From Diaporthe sp. PMI_573 (taxonomy: Eukaryota; Ascomycota; Sordariomycetes; Diaporthales; Diaporthaceae), in contig JAJTUP010000061.1 in the NCBI GenBank assembly GCA_021399435.1, positions 124,001 through 188,000 on the forward strand: a stretch of DNA of 64,000 bases. Reading direction: 5' to 3'. The translations under genes were made by a program, and so were the position numbers. Below the pieces are notes generated by a model that was not told the origin of the DNA, ran no database searches, and saw only the letters and a list, made by a program, of their open reading frames with translations. This document shows positions 11,089 to 20,326 of this stretch, piece after piece; the stretch's first letter is position 1, and each line of letters starts with the position of its first letter.

Positions 11089-11520
11089 ATGTGTTCCAAA
11101 ATGATTTCAATGCTCCTACGCCGTTTTCATATCTTGTTGTTGCATCCCCGACGACACCCTTCTGATCCTTACGGAAGTTCTACAGCCAGTTCTCCACGAA
11201 ATGATACCAAAGTAGTGCCATACTTTGCGATGTATGTCCCAACTCTCATTAATTACAATATCACCATTCTAACAATTACCTATCAAAGGGACTTTATATA
11301 TAGATTCCTATGCCTCCCAGGCAGCTACCGTTGCTGCCCTTACGACACTCTGCGCATGCTTCCAATTCCGAAGGAACAAAAAAGCATTTGTGAAAGGGTT
11401 ATTGACCGGTACTCAGCTGGCTCGAACAAGCGTTTGCCTCATCGACGGGAATTGAGAAATTTAATACGAGAAAACGTCAGTCAGTCGGTCTACCATGGCG
11501 GTATGAAGCTCGATCCTTGA
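11089..11520 (+). CDS. Hypothetical 143-residue ORF
   Basis: It starts with a real ATG and stays open to TGA. The N-terminal half is basic, then has a hydrophobic stretch (TLINYNITILTITYQ). The C-terminal half, from DTLRMLPIPKEQKSICERV, is charged and helix-like. I recognise no domain. It lies immediately upstream of the GDSL gene on the same strand and could be an unrelated decayed exon or chance. Confidence 0.25.
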   Translation: MCSKMISMLLRRFHILLLHPRRHPSDPYGSSTASSPRNDTKVVPYFAMYVPTLINYNITILTITYQRDFIYRFLCLPGSYRCCPYDTLRMLPIPKEQKSICERVIDRYSAGSNKRLPHRRELRNLIRENVSQSVYHGGMKLDP

Positions 11521-11570
11521 AGCCCCGCATTATGCGGATGTCACGTTTCCAGCAAACGTTCTTGCTGACA

Positions 11571-12048
11571 ATGCGATCTCAGGCCCCCTATCCCCAGGTC
11601 GTCCTCTTTGGCGACTCGTTGTTCGAGGGCTGTGTAGACGTCCAGGATGGCTTTTCATTCTACGCCACTCTCCAGAAGCGTATGTCCACAAGATCCTCAC
11701 TTCAGAGTTGCAGCATACCATCGACGCTGACTGGGAATTGTTTACAGACTGCCTTCGGCGGTATGATGTCGTCAATCGGAGCTTCTCGGGCTACAACACA
11801 TCCCAAGCCCTGAATATTTTCGAGCAGCTCTTCCCGGCGCCAGGCCCTGGCACGGCCAAGATGGAGTACCTGGTAAGTCCGTCTCGATCTCCGTAGGCTG
11901 CCTGCAATCATAACATAAATACCTGCCGAGACCATCAAAGACTTACCTTATCGCACAGGTTATCCTACTCGGCGCCAACGACGCGGCCCTCCCGCTGGAT
12001 GCAGTGCGACGGCCGCCTATGTCACCTTGGGCCGTATTGTTGGCGTGA
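11571..12048 (+). pseudogene. GDSL (SGNH) esterase, isoamyl-acetate-hydrolase-like, truncated
   Basis: Three exons splice cleanly: 11571-11679 (ATG start, GTATGT donor), 11748-11872 (GTAAGT donor) and 11959-12048. The product has block I VVLFGDSLFEG with the nucleophilic Ser, block II RRYDVVNRSFSGYNTSQAL with the oxyanion Gly, and block III VILLGANDAALPLD with the oxyanion Asn. This order is typical of IAH1-like ester hydrolases. About ten residues after block III the similarity stops and the frame ends in TGA, so block V with the catalytic Asp and His (DxxH) is missing. Full-length relatives are about 250 residues and this encodes about 107. It is inferred to be non-catalytic. Confidence 0.75.
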
Positions 12049-12133
12049 CAAAGATGGTCGAAAGCACTATAAGCTAGATACTAAAATCCTAACGAAGCTA
12101 GTCAAGTATGCCGAGGAGGGCCATCTGCTTTAG

Positions 12134-12619
12134 ACGCATGACGACGTCCCGCCCAACATCCGGGAGCTGATCTGCCTGGTAGAGCAGCAGGATGCGGAGC
12201 GTAAGAAGCTCAAGCACAGGGCTTCGTCGTCCGGCGATCTCCCTCGTGTGCAAATCACAAACGTTCAGCCTTCGCCATACCATGCGGCTTCTGCTGCGTG
12301 CTATGCAACGGTGGGTGACGAGCCGGAGACGGCAGCATCCCCTTGGCGTCCAACCAGGGTTTCTATCCCGGGTCTACGAGACGAGGCTGTCCGTCAATAC
12401 TGTGAGTGGCACTGCACACAAGTCTCGGTCCCAAACTGGAAAGCTGGGTTCCGGGAGATCGGCGACATCATGTTAGCTAAAGGCGTAGACCTTAGGCGAG
12501 TTTATGCAGCTCAGAAGCAGGAGATCAATTTCCTGGTCGCAAAAGGCGTAAGGCAAGGCATCGCCATACAGTTTGCCAGCCATGTAGAGTCTTGGCTAGA
12601 TGAGACATATAGATTGTAG
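12134..12619 (+). pseudogene. Fragment with a conserved-looking fungal C-terminal helical segment
   Basis: The frame is open from just after a TAG at 12131-12133 but has no ATG. The last ~85 residues read LRDEAVRQYCEWHCTQVSVP, then KGVDLRRVYAAQKQEINFLV and KGVRQGIAIQFASHVESWL. This resembles a C-terminal helical segment I associate with many uncharacterised fungal proteins (pattern: CEWxxSxV, then GLDLxxVYxDQ, then FxxKGVKxGIARxFVxDIExW). The function of that segment is unknown to me. It probably represents the 3' end of a gene whose 5' part was lost near the GDSL breakpoint. Confidence 0.45.
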
Positions 12620-12640
12620 AGCGCATAAATATTACACCCT

Positions 12641-13110
12641 TTAACCTTCCACGTCTAACGCAGGAGGCTTGTCGACGTGGATACCAGCTTGCCGAAAGTG
12701 GCCTCGAGCACTAGCCTGAATGGGGTTCAGAGTGGGTAAGTAGGGCGGCAGATACAGCAACTTGACGCCCGCCTCTCCGCACAACTGCTCTACCTTTTCA
12801 GAGTGGTAAATTGACACATTGTCTATCACAAAAATAGACTTGGGTTCTAGCCATTAGCCGCAGTGATAGAGCAACTGCTCAATGAAATCCTCAAACAGAG
12901 CCCTATCTATAGATCTTTGGTAGACGCATGCCAGCATTACACCATCCTGTGTGTATACTGGAAGGATATGGTACCTTTGTTTCCAGTGGAGGCCAGTGAC
13001 ATGCATGGGTGTAACTCCTATGGGCGCCAACCACAACGTCGATTGGTTTTAACTTCCGCATTGCATAACACCCTCTTTATGATGCATAAGAGACCGGCTA
13101 ATCTCGAAGC
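12641..13110 (-). pseudogene. Tc1/mariner (DDE_3) transposase remnant
   Basis: The minus strand reads GVTPMHVTGLHWKQRYHILP and ALFEDFIEQLLYHCG. After a break it continues IDNVSIYHSEKVEQLCGEAG and LLYLPPYLPTLNPI. This is the order of fungal Tc1/mariner transposases around the second and third catalytic positions (DNxxxH, then YSPxxNPIE). The third acidic residue is replaced: NPIQ instead of NPIE. A TAG interrupts the segment near 12852 and the N-terminal helix-turn-helix half is not recognisable. Terminal inverted repeats were not identified. It is a dead copy. Confidence 0.75.
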
Positions 13111-13610
13111 GGGTATTTGCCCGTGCCAAGTCCAAATGGTAGTAGTCCCTTCTCCCAGGTACGGATGTACAAGGGGTCTAAGTAAAGCCGCGGCCCCGTC
13201 ATCTGCTTGAAGCGCAACTAATGAAGCGATTTCTTGCTTCTTAAACCCGGATCATGTCCGACCTTGCCCACTCTACTTAACGCAAACCTAATGCCCCGTC
13301 TAGTGAGTTTCCTACGCGCGCACCATGACTATGAGGGTTTCAAGAAGACCGATGCTAATGATATCAGAAGAGAGGACGTCTACCCGTTGCACCTAAGCGC
13401 CAGACATTATTTTGACCGCCGCAGTCATAGCCGCCACCGGCAGCAATTTCCAGCTGTTCAGAGTTTGCCTGTGCGTGTAAACAGCACCGACTTGTTTACA
13501 AGTCGAATTGTCATCAAAATGAAGGCATGCATTCAGAACACTTTCCACCGATATGTCTCTTTCTTATGGAAGTGTCTTTTAGGACATTGTAATCAACGGA
13601 CTTTTTTGTA
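13111..13610. other. No supportable gene
   Basis: Decayed DNA upstream of the transposase remnant. A plus-strand frame is open from 13234 to 13629 but lacks any family signature. Confidence 0.4.
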
Positions 13611-13655
13611 TAGACCGGAAGATTGGTGAAGGAGGGTTTGGCCTCATCTATTCAG
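13611..13655 (+). pseudogene. Possible protein-kinase glycine-loop scrap
   Basis: A single exon-sized stretch reads IDRKIGEGGFGLIYSG directly after a TTTGTATAG acceptor-like sequence and before a GTATAA donor-like sequence. It matches the GxGxxG nucleotide-binding loop of casein-kinase-1-like kinases. No other kinase motif is visible nearby. It is very short, so coincidence is possible. Confidence 0.3.
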
Positions 13656-13811
13656 GTATAACTAGTCTGAGTATAAAGAGTGGGATAAGTGCGGTATGGG
13701 TTGCTCGGCAAGCCTATCGATCACTAAGATCCGCACACTGGCTGTTTGCGGCCATGGGCAGGCCCTCCTGAGCAACTGGTTGAAACCACGGCCCAAATCA
13801 GCCTTGACCAT

Positions 13812-15698
13812 TCAACTTGCTTCGCACTCTGCCTGCAGTGGTGCCTCCTTGATATGTCGTTTTAGTTCCTTCACACATTTCGTAGTACCGGGCCCGTCGA
13901 CCAGCCTCAGTGCTTCTTGGAACCAGCGAGACTTGGTGCATTTCCGCTCCTGCTCCGCAATGTATCTTAGCTGCTGCTCCACCATGTCTTTCACGTCTAG
14001 GTGAGTCCTTTGTAAGGACGTAGCATCCTTTTCTATCCTCCGTAGACCAGCCTCATCGTTGTCCAATTCGTTTTGGTCCCCTAGCCCTACCGTACTTGAA
14101 GCGCAGAAAGCATCAGTCAGAAGCACAAGATGTTCTGCAAGTGCTTCTAACTGTTCTAACTCGTGGACGCGAGTTTCCTTGTAGGAAGCCACCATTTTTT
14201 GAAGAAACTCACGGCAGGAGTCATTATCCGCGAAAGGGGCGGCACCGACAGCGTTCTGGATGGCTTCAAAAGCCTTGGGTAGGGCCTCATGCTTGTAACC
14301 TTGGATCAATTCTGTCGAAGAGAACACCTCCCAGAGCGTTTGCAGGGTGTTGCTGTTTCGATTGGCTGCACCAGGTGTAGCCTCAGTGCTGCCGCTGCCA
14401 GGCGCTACGGCAGCATCAGCAAGGTGGTTGATGATCGTGCATACGGCGTAGATGAAGGATCGCACCAGCCGGCTATCGAAGGATAGAGGCAATTTCAATC
14501 CTAAAGCAATATGCATGGTGACCCAAATATAGTAGATGCCACTATCGCGAGTGCCACATTGTTGCAGGCTTGGGTCGAGCTGTGTTGTCCAACGATCGTC
14601 CCAATTATTGTATGGCTCTGGCAGGCAATTGCTGACAAAGCGGGAAGCGAATTCCTGCCATTTTTCCTGATCGTCCTTGTCTTGTGTGCTTGTGAAAAGC
14701 ATGGCCTCGCGTTCCGCGACATGAATGATAAGGCAAGCCGGGTGTCCTTTGATATCAACTCGAAGGATAAATATCGATGGATTGTTGCATGGCAGGGTAT
14801 TTTCACCCGGCATAGCAGCGGTCCAAGCACTGCCAGTTATGGTGGTGACGTGTGGGTTGCAGGCAACAAAATGCGGGACAATAGTGTCGAGGAAATCTCC
14901 ATTCAGCGGGGAATCCTCAACTGTGCTTATCAGCCCCGCGAGATCCTCTGGACGGAAGGGCAGCTCTGATGTAGGCGATCCTGCTGTCACCTCTTGGCTT
15001 GCCGTGATTTCCCCATTCTGAGTGCGCTTGTCCAGCCTCTCCAATGTCGGATCAGTACGACATCTCTTTCCGGGATTCTTTATATGGCCAGTATTATTGT
15101 GTGCATCATCTAGTTCGAGGCCGCGTTTAGGGGCCCGCCTAAGCTTCTGCCCACTCCCAGCGCGGACAGCCTTCGGTTTTTTCGCCGGCGCATTTGGAAC
15201 AGACGCGGGCGCCTCTTCAATGGAGGTTGTTTCCGATTGATTCGTTTCGTCTAAGCAACGAACCGGATCATCCGACGCGACCATGATGCTACCTTCGTCT
15301 GCCGGCGTGTTGAGTCCAGGCATTGACCCTATGAACTGGTTGAACTCGTCCTCGGTAAGTGCAAATGGAGAGTTGAAAGAAGTATTATTGTCGAAGCTCA
15401 GGTGCGAGAGATCTGTCCCAAATGGCACAAAAAAGTCGGGGTCGATGTCTTGATCTCCGTGTCGATCTGCTCTACCGTGAGGATTTACGGAATCGAGATA
15501 GAGGGATGCTGAAGATGCTGTTGACCCCGGCTGTTCTAGACCGCCTTGCGTTGAAACTGGATTGTTGAGTTGATCGAAGAGAGAGGTACACGGGTCCGAA
15601 GGGATATTTCTGTGCCCGGAGGAGATTGAAATTTCCATTGAGCTGACAGGACCACCGTTAGCTCCCTGGCCATTGTAACGGCCAGCAATGTCCAGCAT
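13812..15698 (-). CDS. Ulp1-like (C48 fold) protein with apparent catalytic-site losses and helical C-terminus
   Basis: A single 628-codon frame with an ATG start. Residues 1-~245 are disordered and acidic, with basic patches (AKKPKAVRAGSGQKLRRAP). Residues ~250-420 resemble the fungal Ulp1/SUMO-protease catalytic domain: SIFILRVDIKGHPACLIIHV aligns with the HWxLxVVD strand, and QQCGTRDSGIYY aligns with QxxxxxDCGVY. By that alignment the catalytic His is replaced by Ser and the Cys by Ser, so peptidase activity is unlikely. The last ~150 residues are helical and probably coiled-coil (HELEQLEALAEHLVLL; DMVEQQLRYIAEQER). It is paralogous to the fragment at 16501-17223. Ulp1-like genes are often carried by fungal and other transposons, and this copy may have spread that way (inference). 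The family call is moderate; the losses depend on a by-eye alignment. Confidence 0.6.
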   Translation of the reverse strand: MLDIAGRYNGQGANGGPVSSMEISISSGHRNIPSDPCTSLFDQLNNPVSTQGGLEQPGSTASSASLYLDSVNPHGRADRHGDQDIDPDFFVPFGTDLSHLSFDNNTSFNSPFALTEDEFNQFIGSMPGLNTPADEGSIMVASDDPVRCLDETNQSETTSIEEAPASVPNAPAKKPKAVRAGSGQKLRRAPKRGLELDDAHNNTGHIKNPGKRCRTDPTLERLDKRTQNGEITASQEVTAGSPTSELPFRPEDLAGLISTVEDSPLNGDFLDTIVPHFVACNPHVTTITGSAWTAAMPGENTLPCNNPSIFILRVDIKGHPACLIIHVAEREAMLFTSTQDKDDQEKWQEFASRFVSNCLPEPYNNWDDRWTTQLDPSLQQCGTRDSGIYYIWVTMHIALGLKLPLSFDSRLVRSFIYAVCTIINHLADAAVAPGSGSTEATPGAANRNSNTLQTLWEVFSSTELIQGYKHEALPKAFEAIQNAVGAAPFADNDSCREFLQKMVASYKETRVHELEQLEALAEHLVLLTDAFCASSTVGLGDQNELDNDEAGLRRIEKDATSLQRTHLDVKDMVEQQLRYIAEQERKCTKSRWFQEALRLVDGPGTTKCVKELKRHIKEAPLQAECEAS

Positions 15699-15844
15699 GG
15701 AAGCTGTTGTATTGGCACTACGTACGAAGATTCTAAACTTGAGGAGAGGAGCAGAAAGAAAAGAAACTCGCGATGTGCGACGCGTTAGAGAAGTTTAATA
15801 ACCGTGGTCCGTGCCTGTCGCAGGGGCCAGCCCCCCCTGCCAGC

Positions 15845-16095
15845 ACCTTGTGGTGGTGTCATACATCACCGTCTCCATCCCGGGCATATTCCCAACGATC
15901 TCGTTCTCTTTGCAATATTGTGTCCACTGATATATCGTCTGACTCGATCTCACTTTGATGGTGCTGCACGGTTGAGTCGTCTCGAGACTTTCTCCGCTGT
16001 ACACCTGTGGCCTTACCTTCCATCAATACATCACCTGGATTGTCGTGGCCGATCTTTCTTTTCTTTGCGTCATGTCCTATTTCTCGACTGTGCAA
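15845..16095 (-). repeat. Copy of an internal segment of the HeH/SAP-like gene
   Basis: The minus strand encodes IGHDAKKRKIGHDNPGDVL, then MEGKATGVQRRKS, later SVDTILQRERDRWEYARD. It corresponds almost residue for residue to codons around 5510-5746 of the plus-strand gene at 4633-6540. Only a handful of substitutions are visible over about 240 bp, so the duplication is recent. The copy ends abruptly at GDGDV and is followed by unrelated DNA. It lies between the two Ulp1-like genes. Confidence 0.85.
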
Positions 16096-16171
16096 CTAAC
16101 ATCATGTACTGCTGTACTGGTGCGCCATCCGTTCTAGCCAATGCAAAAATCCCGTTTTCTTATCAAGTGCC

Positions 16172-16345
16172 TCACTTCTGCTGCTCGAGCTGTGCCACCT
16201 CTGTCTTCAAGTCATCTGCGAAAGCTTTCAACGCAGCCGCCTCCACAGCCTCTAGCAGCCGCGTTCGTTTCTCCCGCTGGCCATTGAGATGTTCGGAACT
16301 TGCAAGACCCCGCTCCAAAAATATCTTGAACTGTTGAATGGGCTT
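16172..16345 (-). pseudogene. Coiled-coil C-terminal scrap, possibly of a Ulp1-like paralogue
   Basis: The minus-strand frame reads PIQQFKIFLERGLASSEHLN, then GQREKRTRLLEAVEAAALKA and ends in VAQLEQQK and a stop. It is strongly helical and resembles the coiled-coil tails of the neighbouring Ulp1-like proteins. It may be a final exon of the gene at 16501-17223 or an independent fragment. No start is visible. Confidence 0.35.
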
Positions 16346-16500
16346 TCTGTACGTACGTACGTGGTACCGTGTAGACGATAGGTTGGGTTCTGATTCTTGC
16401 TTGTCTATCTATCGTTGGGGCAAAGGGGCTGCCGGACGGCAGACGTGTTAGGCACGCCTGTACGCTAAGGCGCCCGCTTAGTCATCCCCAACTGCAAAGG

Positions 16501-17223
16501 CTAACGTACGGCAACACCAAGTGCTGAGTGCTGTTCCAACATGAACTCATCCGCTACCGCGAGAAATTCGAGAGGCTTGGTCTCGTGTCTTGCCCTTTCG
16601 AGGGCAGCGTCGGCCTCCTCGAGTTTTGCTGTAAGGTTCCGATCTGAGGTGCGCAAGGCATCACTCAGTTTTAGAAGGTGCTCCACTGTTGCGTGCGCAC
16701 GACTGATTGTGGAGATTTGAGCTCTGTGCAAATCGAAGTCTATCCGCCGTTGATTCAACAACTCCTCCAACCTTTCTTGACTTGTTGCAAAATCTTCAAG
16801 TGTGTTTGCCGAAGTCAAAACCTGCTTCATAGCTGCCTCGGTATCTTGAATTTTCAAAAATGTGTTCTGGTTTCTATATTCTCGGACACACTCAGGTGGG
16901 ATCGCATCCCAGAGACAGATCAAGTTTCGTTTCCTCCCGTGGGCCACATACAGAGCATCAATATTCGACGCGGTTGCGTGGAAAAAAGCTCGGACAAGAA
17001 TATCGTCGACTGACTCCGGTAGTGTCATGCCAAGAGCATTGTGCATGGCAACCGAGTTCGCGTCATCCGCATCACCTTGCAGCGAGTTCCCAGAGTCGCA
17101 ATGTAGGTTTTCTTGATCTGAGTATTGACGAGGCCCGTGGTCAAGGTCTGACCTGAAAGAAAGGATGTATTGTAAAGCTGTGTGGACTGGGGACTGGTTG
17201 TCCTCCGGCGCGCTGAAACCCAT
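16501..17223 (-). pseudogene. Ulp1-like paralogue, C-terminal part
   Basis: The frame starts with ATG at 17223 and gives 240 residues. The core DADDANSVAMHNALGMTLP, then VDDILVRAFFHAT, aligns with MHIALGLKLPLSFDSRLVRS in the 628-residue protein. At the position expected for the catalytic Cys (DDCG in active enzymes) this copy has Ala. The strand carrying the catalytic His and the disordered N-terminal region are absent. The remainder is a helical tail (HATVEHLLKLSDALRTSD; LTAKLEEADAALERARHE). It lies about 800 bp from the longer paralogue on the same strand. Either it is a truncated pseudogene or upstream exons beyond 17223 were not recognised. Confidence 0.5.
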
Positions 17224-18198
17224 CTGGAGGCACAGTACTTGCGGCGACTATCGTACTTATTTGGTTGATTCAAGTAAGTCCTAAATGCGTGAGGATGATA
17301 CTGGAGCATTGGCCGAGATAATACATCGCCTCGGGCAGTGCTGCGCAGATCCAGGTTGTTATTGAGGCCACGGCCGTCCCAATCTTTGCCGAGCTCCTCG
17401 CCGGTCAAGACCCTCGAGGTTTGCCGTCTTGCATTTTATATGCCCGGGTTCAATTGCTTATCCGCTTGCACCGGGTGACGACATTATAACCTCCTGCGGG
17501 CAGACCGCCACCTCTTGATTACTGTCAGCAGACATAAAAATACTATTTAATCCTTACTCTAGAGGTAATGACTGGTCGATGGTGGGCCTGGGCTGGGGTC
17601 TGTCTGGCGCGCTAATATGCAACGTGTCTCCGGGAGCTACCGGACCATCCGCCCTTTATCTCCCAGCACCCCTTCCACCCCCTTTAGGTCAACTCTTTCT
17701 ATTCTCAAAGCAGCCCTCTTCTTGCCATCTCTTTTGTAACTCCCTAGGCGGGGGTCTGTCTTTCAGATCCTTCCTTCATAAGTCCACATTGGCGTCATCG
17801 TTGCAGGTTTGAGCGGCGGCATGGAGACCCCGGTTAAGCCACTGCAAGATGGTGAGCTGCTCTACTTTGGCGTCTTGACTGCCTGTGACGCGGGAAAGAA
17901 GCTCAGCAACGCCGAGAATCGCATACATCTTAACCAGCTCGCCAACGTGGGTACAGGGTCCTATTATGGCGGCAACTGCTCTTTCAAGGCCCAAGGTCTT
18001 TTCTTCCGCATACACGCCCTCTCGGGCTCGCCCAGCGCGTGCCCAGAGAGAACACTTACGAAGCATCTCGAATGCTGCACAGCCCTTGATGAAAGTTATC
18101 ACATGGGCTCCTACAACCTTGTCTTGTCAAACAAGGCACCCGCTATAGAAAATAATAAGCGGCAAGGGCTTCAGATAGGCAAGATTCATCACCGGCAA
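17224..18198. other. Upstream region of the five-exon gene; overlapping unassigned ORF on minus strand
   Basis: 17420-17800 is pyrimidine-rich and could be promoter for the plus-strand gene starting near 18199. The minus strand is open at 17776-18102 for 108 codons with protein-like composition (MLRKCSLWARAGRAREGVYA; LVKMYAILGVAELLSRVTGS). I cannot name it. It may be a fossil exon. The plus frame 17809-18198 is open into the downstream gene but looks less protein-like. Confidence 0.3.
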
Positions 18199-19669
18199 AT
18201 GGACGGAACCATATACAAAGGATTACGGAACACTGAAGTAATCGAGAATATCGTCTCAGAGCTTGATTTCGAGATTAGAAGACTTGCAACCAGGTGAGAG
18301 CCGGCTGCCTTTACGCTCTTCCGTGCTGCTCGATCCCGCACTAACGTACCACTTCAGATCTGAAGCAAACAAGACACGCCACAAGAGATGGCACGGCTAT
18401 TCTATTATTTTTCAAACGAGACCGGAAAATGAGCTGCAGAGCATTTCTAGACGCCGCGATTGCTATCTTAGGTACATAAATTTAAAACCAAGCTGTATAT
18501 CTTCCCTTGAGACTCGACTGGGCCGCTCACATGGCTATCCTCAGATGGATTGAGAGAGAGAAGTTACAGCCTGAACTGATTCATCTGTAAGAGTAGCCTC
18601 TCTTTGTACACTAGCGGTGGACAGACCAGCTGACAATCTTACAGACAGGCTCAAGTCCCATTCAAACCCGAAGTCTCGTGGGATCCGTCCGCCATAGCCA
18701 AGGCTGCGAACAAGAACCAGATGTCAGAAGCGCCTGTGTTTGATATACGCAATGGGTAGGTTGAAGGTAGTCAACTGTCGGGCCATTCGTCTTGGCCCGG
18801 TGTGGGACTAACGCACTGCAATGCTTAGGTACGGCACCAAAGTCTTCCACGCCAGAAACGCAGAGTACATGCCACAACGCATCGACGTCGCGTATACCGC
18901 GGATGCCCAGAAGATTCCATACTACTCATACAATCGCACCCCAGCTTTGCCTCCAATTACCCACGGGGTCACATCGCGTGCCAACACAACGGCCAGCTCG
19001 AAGTCCGCCTTTGAAGAAGGCTCCTGGTTCAAGGCAATGCTCAAAAGATTTTCACTCCTTAGAAGAAACAACGACAAGCAGCAGCCACCGTCTCGGAAGT
19101 TCCACCAGTCCGGAGCCCATTCCTTTTCTGCCACATTTGCTGAGGAAACCGAGCCGCGGCCGGAGGTGCAGCGCCCGACCACCAGCAGCAGGGCACCCAA
19201 CCGCACCCATAACAGCAAAACTAGCTCTCAGTTGACCTCGTACTCTGTCCCCATTGTCTACAGAGAGGATAGGGAGGCTCAGTTCCCAGCCCGGCAGCAA
19301 CGCCCTAGCACCTCTACGGGCGCTCCGTCTTTGCGCAGCTCTCGGTCATGGAAGTCGCGCAGCACAGGGAAACGAAACCCCACGACAAGATCGTCTTCTA
19401 TGGCCCGCCCACAAACGTCGGGAGGCAAGCCCCGTTATCTAAATGAGTCCGACCCCGACAAAGCCTTTGAACGCCAGTCCATGTTTGGCGACGACGGCAC
19501 ATCCATATTGAGCTCCGCGTGCCCGTCCTTCTCCTCCGGCACATCAGCGGGGTCGAAAACAGTGGGCACACTACGGTCAGTTCTCACAGTCGAATCCATG
19601 CGACCGACAACTACGAAGAATGAATCTTTCGATGACACAGAGACACGTGCTTTACCCGGTTCCCTATAG
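18199..19669 (+). CDS. Five-exon orphan protein, Ser/Arg-rich C-terminus
   Basis: Exons 18199-18293, 18358-18471, 18545-18586, 18645-18755 and 18829-19669 join in frame with GTGAGA, GTACAT, GTAAGA and GTAGGT donors and good CAG/TAG acceptors. They give about 400 residues if ATG 18199 is used; ATG 18102 in the same frame is an alternative. The first ~150 residues are charged and helical (IVSELDFEIRRLATRSEANK; WIEREKLQPELIHLQAQVPF). The middle reads YGTKVFHARNAEYMPQRIDV. The last ~200 residues are low-complexity, rich in Ser, Arg and Pro. I do not recognise a domain. All four introns are phase 2 and the three internal exons are multiples of three. The consistent splicing argues for a real, intact gene. 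Confidence 0.65.
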
Positions 19670-19715
19670 CCGCGAAGAATATGTTAAGGGACGCATGCAT
19701 ATGTGAAGTAGCCGT

Positions 19716-20006
19716 TTGGAAATGGAAAGGTGGATCTGTAGAGTTAGGGCTTTAAAGAAAAACGATTCCGGTCATCGATTCTGGCTTTGCAAAGCCTGCC
19801 ATCGGAAGAAGGCTACAATTACCCACATGTACGATGCTGCATCCACAAGTCAAGCAAACAGTCATATGGAAGAAATCCACCACATCAACAGAGGCGGACC
19901 AATGCTACCACAGAGGAAGAAGCAGCGCACTCTTTTCGACATGGTTGATCTAGACTCCCACCGACCCTTACTATCCAAATCAAATCAAATTGGACCCCTG
20001 ATTTGA
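19716..20006 (+). pseudogene. hAT transposase N-terminal (BED-like zinc finger) fragment
   Basis: The frame reads GHRFWLCKACHRKKATITHM, then TSQANSHMEEIHHI and QRKKQRTLFDMVD. This is the CxxC...H...H pattern and following linker of fungal hAT transposases. Nothing of the catalytic domain follows. The ATG at 19722 could be the original start. It lies just 3' of the five-exon gene. Confidence 0.55.
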
Positions 20007-20050
20007 TTTGATTTATTTGTTTGCAAGTCTGATATCAGACCATCTGGATA

Positions 20051-20326
20051 TTGACATATGCAGTCTTCTTCGCAGTGCCGCACAAGGGGTCGGACCATGC
20101 CAGATTGGGAGAAGTCCTTGCCAAGGCATGCCTTACGACATCTAACGGGCCCAGAAACTCGCTCCTCAGAAGCTTGACTGAGACGCAGAAGTTGCAGGAA
20201 CAGTTCGAGCCTCTGCACGGCGCGTACAAGTTCTACACCTGGATCGAGATCCTGCCACTGCCAGCGGCTCGGATGGGTATAGTAAGTCCATATATAGCAA
20301 AGTACCCTGGTGTCGGGACCTGGTGA
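20051..20326 (+). pseudogene. Alpha/beta-hydrolase-like N-terminal domain fragment of a fungal NLR
   Basis: FFAVPHKGSDHARLGEVLAK followed by LLRSLTETQKLQEQFEPLHG and FYTWIEILPL matches the segment FFATPHxGSDLAxWG... of the DUF676/LipA-like hydrolase domain. That domain begins many fungal NACHT/NB-ARC receptors. These receptors act in cytoplasmic non-self recognition and heterokaryon incompatibility. Only this ~90-residue piece remains, without the catalytic GxSxG segment or a nucleotide-binding domain. Confidence 0.55.

Noticed and set aside
8828..12048. Secondary-metabolite cluster (P450, GDSL esterase, oxygenase-type gene)
   Set aside because: There is no backbone synthase, all three genes are truncated or frameshifted, and the oxygenase-type family is not a tailoring enzyme family.
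15804..16337. 177-codon plus-strand frame over the copied HeH/SAP segment
   Set aside because: The minus strand matches the gene at 4633-6540 residue for residue, so the plus frame is a shadow.
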